Assembly (NCBI GenBank): GCA_003427395.1
Contig: BFEA01000113.1
Span: forward strand, 2,287,767-2,313,614
Reading direction: 5' to 3'
From: Chara braunii
Lineage: Eukaryota > Streptophyta > Charophyceae > Charales > Characeae
Length of the DNA stretch: 25,848 bases
Below, piece by piece: positions 21,301-25,848 of the stretch. The position numbers and the translations under genes were made by a program. Numbering within the stretch: the stretch's first letter is position 1; each line of letters opens with the position of its first letter. The notes under the pieces are model-generated. The model saw nothing but the letters and a program-made list of their open reading frames with translations. It had not been told where the DNA came from and did not search any database.

Positions 21301-21437
21301 TTCCAATCAGATTGAGAGATATGTTTTTGACTGGGCTCACCCATTGTTTTCCAATCAAACTGAGATATATGTTGTGGTCAGGCTCAAGTTCATTTTCTGA
21401 TCGAAGGTTAAGCATATATGGTAGTCAAGTTGTCGTT
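21301..21437. repeat. ~48-bp degenerate tandem repeat, three units
   Basis: Units begin at 21301 (TTCCAATCAGATTGAGAGAT), 21349 (TTCCAATCAAACTGAGATAT) and 21397 (CTGATCGAAGG...). Each is followed by ATATG and a GTCA/CTCAAGTT block. A related start occurs at about 21211. Confidence 0.65.
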
Positions 21438-22285
21438 CTGATCGAGTTCAGACTCTGAATTCAGATTGAATCCATGTTTCAATCACCGGGCAGGGCCTAG
21501 ACACGTGTACGGTTCTGAGCACTAATCAGAGTGTCACTTTGGGCAAGAACAGATATCGGGCACTGAGAAACAGACTAAGGCCAGACACTATGCGGGAACC
21601 GGAAGAACATGAACAGAAGAGTGAGATTGGTTTGTTGGCTCGGGCTCATTAATAACCATTGAAGGCACCAGTAATCCTCAGTGTGAAGTGGCCTGGTAAG
21701 CATTCTCCGGTACACAGACACTCAACCTCGCAAGTCTCTTTCCAAAAGAAGAAAGTACTCAAAGCTTAGCAAACTGCGGCCTACAGGACACAGATGACTT
21801 AGCTCAATTAGGGAAGTGTTTTTTACTCACTGGGATGTGTTCTGTTTGCATAAGGCATCCAAAGTCACCAGTCCTCAGGTGTCGGGTAAAACAAACATAA
21901 AATAAAATAAACCACGATGCCCGGAAACCCTCAATAGCAACAGCAACAGGAAGTTGGAACTCGAACTCATGCGAGCGGCAGGAAGCTTGTGGACTCAGAC
22001 TCAGAAGCCCGCTGACTTGAGCTCAGGCAGGCGGCCCGAGTACAGTCTCAAACTTGACAGCCAGCCTTGAGCTCAGGGCCCAGACTCAACGTTTTGCAGA
22101 TCTGAGACTCAGGATCAAAATTGTTGAATGGGCCTGAGCTCGGCAGGTCTGCCCCGCTTTCAACAGGCTCAAAATCAGTGTCACTAAACTAATCCAGATT
22201 CAACAGTCTTGGGTTGTAATCAGCTGGCTCGGCAACGGGCCAGACCTAATTTGATCAAACCTGTTCAGACCGAGATCAGGGTCAG

Positions 22286-22318
22286 ACCAGTTCAGAACCA
22301 GTTCAGAACCAGTTCAGA
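22286..22318. repeat. 11-bp tandem repeat, three exact units
   Basis: ACCAGTTCAGA is repeated at 22286, 22297 and 22308 without change. Confidence 0.95.
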
Positions 22319-22732
22319 TTTGGACCAGTTTAGACCCGTTCGGTACGGACCAGACTGGGTCATAATAGATCGGACCAGATGAGTTCAATCCAGTCCAGGC
22401 CCCATCAGATCTAATCTGATCGGACCATACCAGACCGGATCAAACCGGGTGGGATCAGTTCAGACTGGGTCAGGATCAGTTCGCATGAGACTAGACTCAG
22501 ATCAGACTTGGCTGCGCCCAACTTATTCCTTCATTGTGGCTAATATCTCTCGTTTAGCAGCAAGTTTCTCTTTAAACAGCTTCAAACTCTATTTCGAATC
22601 TCACTCAAGTTCAGTTGAGGTCTCAGTTTTAAGATCAGTATTGGTTAAAGTTTAATTCCGACTCCTGCTTTGGGTTCAATTTCAAGACAAGTTTCAGTCC
22701 GGATTCAAGTTGGGTTTTAGATCCAATACTCT

Positions 22733-22812
22733 GTTCAGTTTCTTAGTCGAGACTTCATACCAACTTAGTTCAGTTTCTCAGTCGAGACTTCATACCAACT
22801 CAGTTCAGTTTC
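22733..22812. repeat. 35-bp tandem repeat, two units plus a partial third
   Basis: Units start at 22733 and 22768 and differ at two or three bases. A third begins at 22803 (GTTCAGTTTCT) and diverges. Confidence 0.9.
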
Positions 22813-23544
22813 TGGTAAAAGACGATCAGTTTTGAGTGTGTTTTTCGGTTGAGACCAGGCTCAGAGATTTAAGTCTCATCTCAAAAAGTTCAGATCAGTT
22901 TGAGTGAGTTCATCTCAGACTCTACAAGAACACTTCGATTTCAGTAAGCTCAGATAAACCCTTGTGAGTTCAATTCTAAGTTTCGGCGAGTTCAGTCTCA
23001 ATTCTCTATGCATGCTCAGTTCAGTTCTCTTCAGATGTGGGTGCGATTTGCATAGCATACTCAGTTCAATTATGAGTTCAGACCCAAGTGCAGTCCCAAA
23101 GAAAGTTTCAGTTCAATTTTCAGTGCAGCATCAGTGGACTCAGATGTATTTCAGTGAATTCATTTCAAATTCATAGAGATCAAATCAGTATCAATGAGTT
23201 CACTTCATACTCAAAGAAATCAAATCAATTTCAGGAAGCTCACTTTGGACTCAGTAAAATCACCCTGGTTTTTCTTCAAGTTCAGTTCGATATCAGTAAG
23301 TTTAGTGAGACCAGTTTTTTTTTTTTTTTTAAGTTCAATTCAGTTTTCAGCAAGTTTAGTTCAGATCTGATTTCAGTTATTTGAGTGCAACTCTCAGGGA
23401 GAGCATCAACTCAGTTCTCAGTTTGGTCTCAGTGACCCCGATTCCAGTGAGTTCAATTCTCAGTCTCAGTGAATTCAGATTGAGTGGAACTTTATCGATG
23501 ATCTCAGTTTGTTCTAAGCAGGTCCCATTCTCAGGGGACATAAC

Positions 23545-23900
23545 GCTGGTCACAACGGGCAGTTCCGGTGACAACAGCGACAGAGCTGACCATAGTGGGC
23601 GGTCCCGATGGTAGCAACAACGACGCTGGTCACAACGGGCAGTTCCGGTGACAGCAGCGACAGAGTTGGCCATAGCGGGTGGTCCCGACGGTAGCAGCAG
23701 CGACGCTGGTCACAGCGGGCAGTTTCGGTGACAGCAACGATAATGATGGCCATAGCGGGAGGTCTCGGTGGTAGCAACAACGATGCTGTCACAGCAAGCA
23801 ATCCCGGAGACAGCAGTGATAGCGCTGGTTATAGCAGGCTCTCCTGGTGACAGCAACAACAGTTATGTCATAGTAAATACTCTTAGTGACATCAGTGTTC
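23545..23900. repeat. 40-bp minisatellite with 80-bp higher-order alternation
   Basis: GCTGG-like unit starts fall at 23545, 23585, 23625, 23665, 23705, 23745, 23785 and 23824, with a ninth near 23862. Odd units read GGTCACAACGGGCAGTTCCG; even units read CCATAGTGGGCGGTCCCGAT. The step of 39 after 23785 is explained by one deleted base. The period is not a multiple of three, so it does not encode a repeated peptide in one frame. Confidence 0.93.
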
Positions 23901-24593
23901 AGCAAGACCGGTCAGATGACAAGTGAGCAACTTCAAAATCAGCGAGCATATGAGTGCAGCAGACTCAAGGCAAAAGTTTATCGGGTATGACATACATATT
24001 GAGAAGAGCATAATCAAGATTCGAGTACAGTCATCAGATACATATCGAGCAGACCTTCTCAAGATGTACTTGGACGTGGTGTCAGATGCTCTGAGAGATT
24101 GAGATCAAGGTTGAAAGTGAGAGGGGAGAGTGAGAGCAGAGACACTGAGCACTGATCATGTCTTTGTTATTGTACTCTTGAGATGATACGAGCTCTCACT
24201 TTTCCCTCATTCATCTTGTCTTTGCCTTGAGTCAGTCAGTCTTGATTATCTCTTCTGGCATTGCTTGATAATTGTGTTCTTTGCTGATCATGTCACAGTT
24301 CTCAACCTCTAAATTGGCAAACTTGGCACATACATGGCCTATTCACATTAATTTTAATTTATTACGTGCATCATCATTGCGATTCTGAATCAAAATAAAA
24401 AATTCCTAAGACCGGGGACCGGCGAAGACCGTAATTGAAGGGTCTCGGTCCAAGCCGGACGCACACAACAGGAAGGGATTTGCATTATTTAATTCATTTT
24501 ATTTATTGCAATCACATCCAAAATCCTGCGTGACAGCCTGTTAGCTTTCCGGTCGCCCAAAGTAGCCCGACTGAAAGAAGTGCGACACCGTGA
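23901..24593. other. No recognisable gene
   Basis: Mixed CAG-rich sequence becomes AT-rich at 24330-24520. No frame of note and no RNA gene is visible. Confidence 0.5.
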
Positions 24594-24762
24594 CATTTTC
24601 AGCCCCGAAAGCCTAAAAAAAAGGGCATACAGGCCCTGTGTCGTTTCAGCTTAAAAGACTGAAAATAAGGGTCTACAGGCCCTGTGTCGTTTCAGTCTAA
24701 AACAGGGTCTTCCAGGCCCTAAGCCTTTTCAGCCTGAAATGGAGGGTCATTTTCAGGCCCTC
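24594..24762. repeat. Four hairpin repeats of type AGGG...CCCT with TTTCAG arms
   Basis: AGGG starts at 24622, 24668, 24704 and 24743 (steps of 46, 36 and 39). Copy 2 is the cleanest: outer arms GACTGAAA (24657-24664) and TTTCAGTC (24690-24697) enclose AGGGTCTACAGGCCCT. Copies 1 and 3 share CAGGCCCT and TTTCAG, while copy 4 keeps the AGGG...CCCT stem. They lie about 160-300 bases upstream of a TATA-like box. Confidence 0.75.
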
Positions 24763-24917
24763 ATAAGATCGACGTGCCCTGAAACTCAGGCACCAGACCA
24801 GGGTTTTAGCTCAGGCAATTTTTGGCTTATTTTTAAGACAACCTTTGATTGAGCTTCAACCCCATGGTCTGACACGTTTTGGCATTGGCAAGAGCAGCCT
24901 TCTGGACGGGCCAGCAC

Positions 24918-24925
24918 TATATAAG
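24918..24925 (+). promoter_or_regulatory. TATA-like box TATATAAG
   Basis: TATATAAG sits in GC-richer surroundings (CCAGCAC before, ATTGGCCCGCCCGG after), as in plant Pol II core promoters, so a start near 24950 is expected. A donor-like CAG|GTTAGT lies at about 25240-25248, which would make 24950-25242 a first exon. It could equally be the U3/R part of a retrotransposon LTR. No downstream coding sequence is visible before the window ends. Confidence 0.35.
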
Positions 24926-25061
24926 ATTGGCCCGCCCGGCAGGCTGCAGGGAGTTCCTAGGTACTTCCCAAACACTTCACGTGCAATTCAGGAGGCAGGA
25001 GGTAGTCTTCAAGATTCGGCAGCAGCACTCTGGAGGAGCGTTGCTGGAGTAGTAGTAGCGC

Positions 25062-25122
25062 TAGCAGTAGTCTTCAGCGCTGGGCGCTAGTAGCTTTAGC
25101 AGTAGTCTTCAGCGTTGGGCGC
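25062..25122. repeat. 26-bp direct repeat, two copies 35 bp apart
   Basis: TAGCAGTAGTCTTCAGCG followed by C/TTGGGCGC occurs at 25062-25087 and 25097-25122 with one mismatch. A related GTAGTCTTCA also lies near 25002. Confidence 0.9.
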
Positions 25123-25261
25123 CGTTCAGAGCTAGAGTAGTACTAGAGAGAGAGAGATTGGGCGGAGGCCAGGGAGAATTACCTGCAGTGACATAGCTCC
25201 AGCTTCGCCTGCGAGGTACCTGCAGCACGGCGCCATCTTCACAGGTTAGTACCTGCCACAT

Positions 25262-25286
25262 GAGAGAGAGAGAGAGAGAGAGAGAG
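25262..25286. repeat. GA microsatellite
   Basis: About 25 bases of GA dinucleotide. The frame across it (25260-25499) begins Arg-Glu repeats and has no recognisable remainder. Confidence 0.95.
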
Positions 25287-25652
25287 TTCTTCTTCTTCCT
25301 CTTTTCAGTCCACCATCTCCCTCTCACCCTCTCGCTATCTGACTTCACTGCATCAGCAGAATATGAGAGAGCGGGCTTGGTGACATTTGGATCCAGACTC
25401 GACATTGGACTTCAGACATTTGACGAGGGGTTATCTGGGACTTGTAACGAATATTTGGTGTTGACGACATTCCCATCTTCCCCCTTCTTCTTCCTTTGAT
25501 TCCCTCCCCTTCGTCTGTGGATGGTGCCTTCTTACTGCACCAAAATGTACATTGTTTGTTGAGATTCGACAAACACTGTATTGTTCATTCAATCCTTTTT
25601 ATCATAATGCGGATCCTTGGCTATTTACATATATCGCCCAACGGGGCATGTA

Positions 25653-25653
<1 letters not shown>
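25287..25653. other. No recognisable gene
   Basis: Pyrimidine-rich DNA runs to 25340, then ordinary sequence with no domain. CTTGGTGACATTTGGATCC at about 25377-25395 has a faint look of the region after an LTR, but I cannot identify a tRNA primer match. Confidence 0.4.

Positions 25654-25691
<38 letters not shown>
25654..25691. repeat. CA microsatellite
   Basis: About 38 bases of uninterrupted CA dinucleotide. Confidence 0.97.
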
Positions 25692-25694
<3 letters not shown>

Positions 25695-25794
25695 CAAGAG
25701 AGAGAAAGTTTTTCATTGATTGGCCGAGCAACGATGAGGCCAACAGGTGAGTCTCCAACGGCACGGCTGGCCTGACGCTACAACATCGAAATAT

Positions 25795-25797
<3 letters not shown>

Positions 25798-25848
<51 letters not shown>
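25798..25848. repeat. GA microsatellite running off the window end
   Basis: At least 51 bases of GA dinucleotide continue to the last base, so the full length is unknown. Confidence 0.97.

Larger units (their letters stand above)
21180..23540. repeat. 2.3-kb cryptically simple region rich in TTCAG/AGTTCAG
   Basis: The plus strand is dominated by TCAG, GTTCAG, AGTTCA and GACCAG words with no fixed long period, while the complementary words are rarer. Clear local tandems are embedded: a ~48-bp unit at 21301-21437, 11-bp ACCAGTTCAGA three times at 22286-22318, and a 35-bp unit at 22733-22802. A poly-T run lies near 23316-23330. Frames are short and closed. It is probably a decayed satellite; no gene is supported. 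Confidence 0.75.

Noticed and set aside
24400-25450. Complete LTR retrotransposon
   Set aside because: A TATA-like box and an LTR-like feel are present, but no TG...CA pair of repeated ends, primer-binding site, or gag/pol homology was found.

Overview
This window looks like nuclear DNA from a eukaryote of the green-plant lineage. The evidence is decayed hAT DNA-transposon genes of the BED finger/DUF659 type, two copies of a U6 spliceosomal snRNA sequence close to the plant consensus, abundant GA/CT, TTC and CA microsatellites, many families of minisatellite and hairpin repeat, an assembly gap (13268-13462) and scattered single Ns. A large repeat-rich genome such as that of a charophyte alga fits the style, but the species is a guess. 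I see no operons and no intact, recognisable cellular protein gene. Most open reading frames are short and chance-like.

Layout. 1-5300: a decayed hAT transposase (1629-2562, +), possibly preceded by a Pro/Ala-rich reading frame (715-1584), cut at about 2562 by a dispersed repeat called R1 here (copy A). After that comes gene-poor DNA. 5301-7130: gene-poor DNA, then six spaced copies of a short hairpin motif whose core is conserved while its arms differ. 7360-7653: a block of double-stem hairpins, which recurs inverted at 12822-13003. 7672-7960 and 10452-10720: two copies of a segment carrying a U6 snRNA sequence. Copy 1 spans most of U6 and ends in a T run; copy 2 has lost the U6 3' half. 8688-9017: an exact 155-bp tandem duplication. 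11083-11483: R1 copy B. 13168-14910: simple-sequence DNA around the gap, with three copies of a ~57-62-bp unit. 15241-17935: two convergent, non-overlapping halves of hAT transposase genes. 18785-19565: two R1 copies in direct orientation. 20615-24762: a chain of unrelated minisatellites and hairpin repeats. 24918 to the end: a TATA-like box, short direct repeats and microsatellites.

How the parts relate: no pathway is encoded. The window reads as a transposon graveyard in which dispersed repeats have inserted into older elements and local tandem amplification is frequent. The points most worth following are the duplicated U6 sequence with shared flanks and a shared change in the ACAGAGA box, the hairpin motif with co-varying arms, and the hAT halves facing each other. 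Comparisons with U6 and hAT families are from memory, not from a search.
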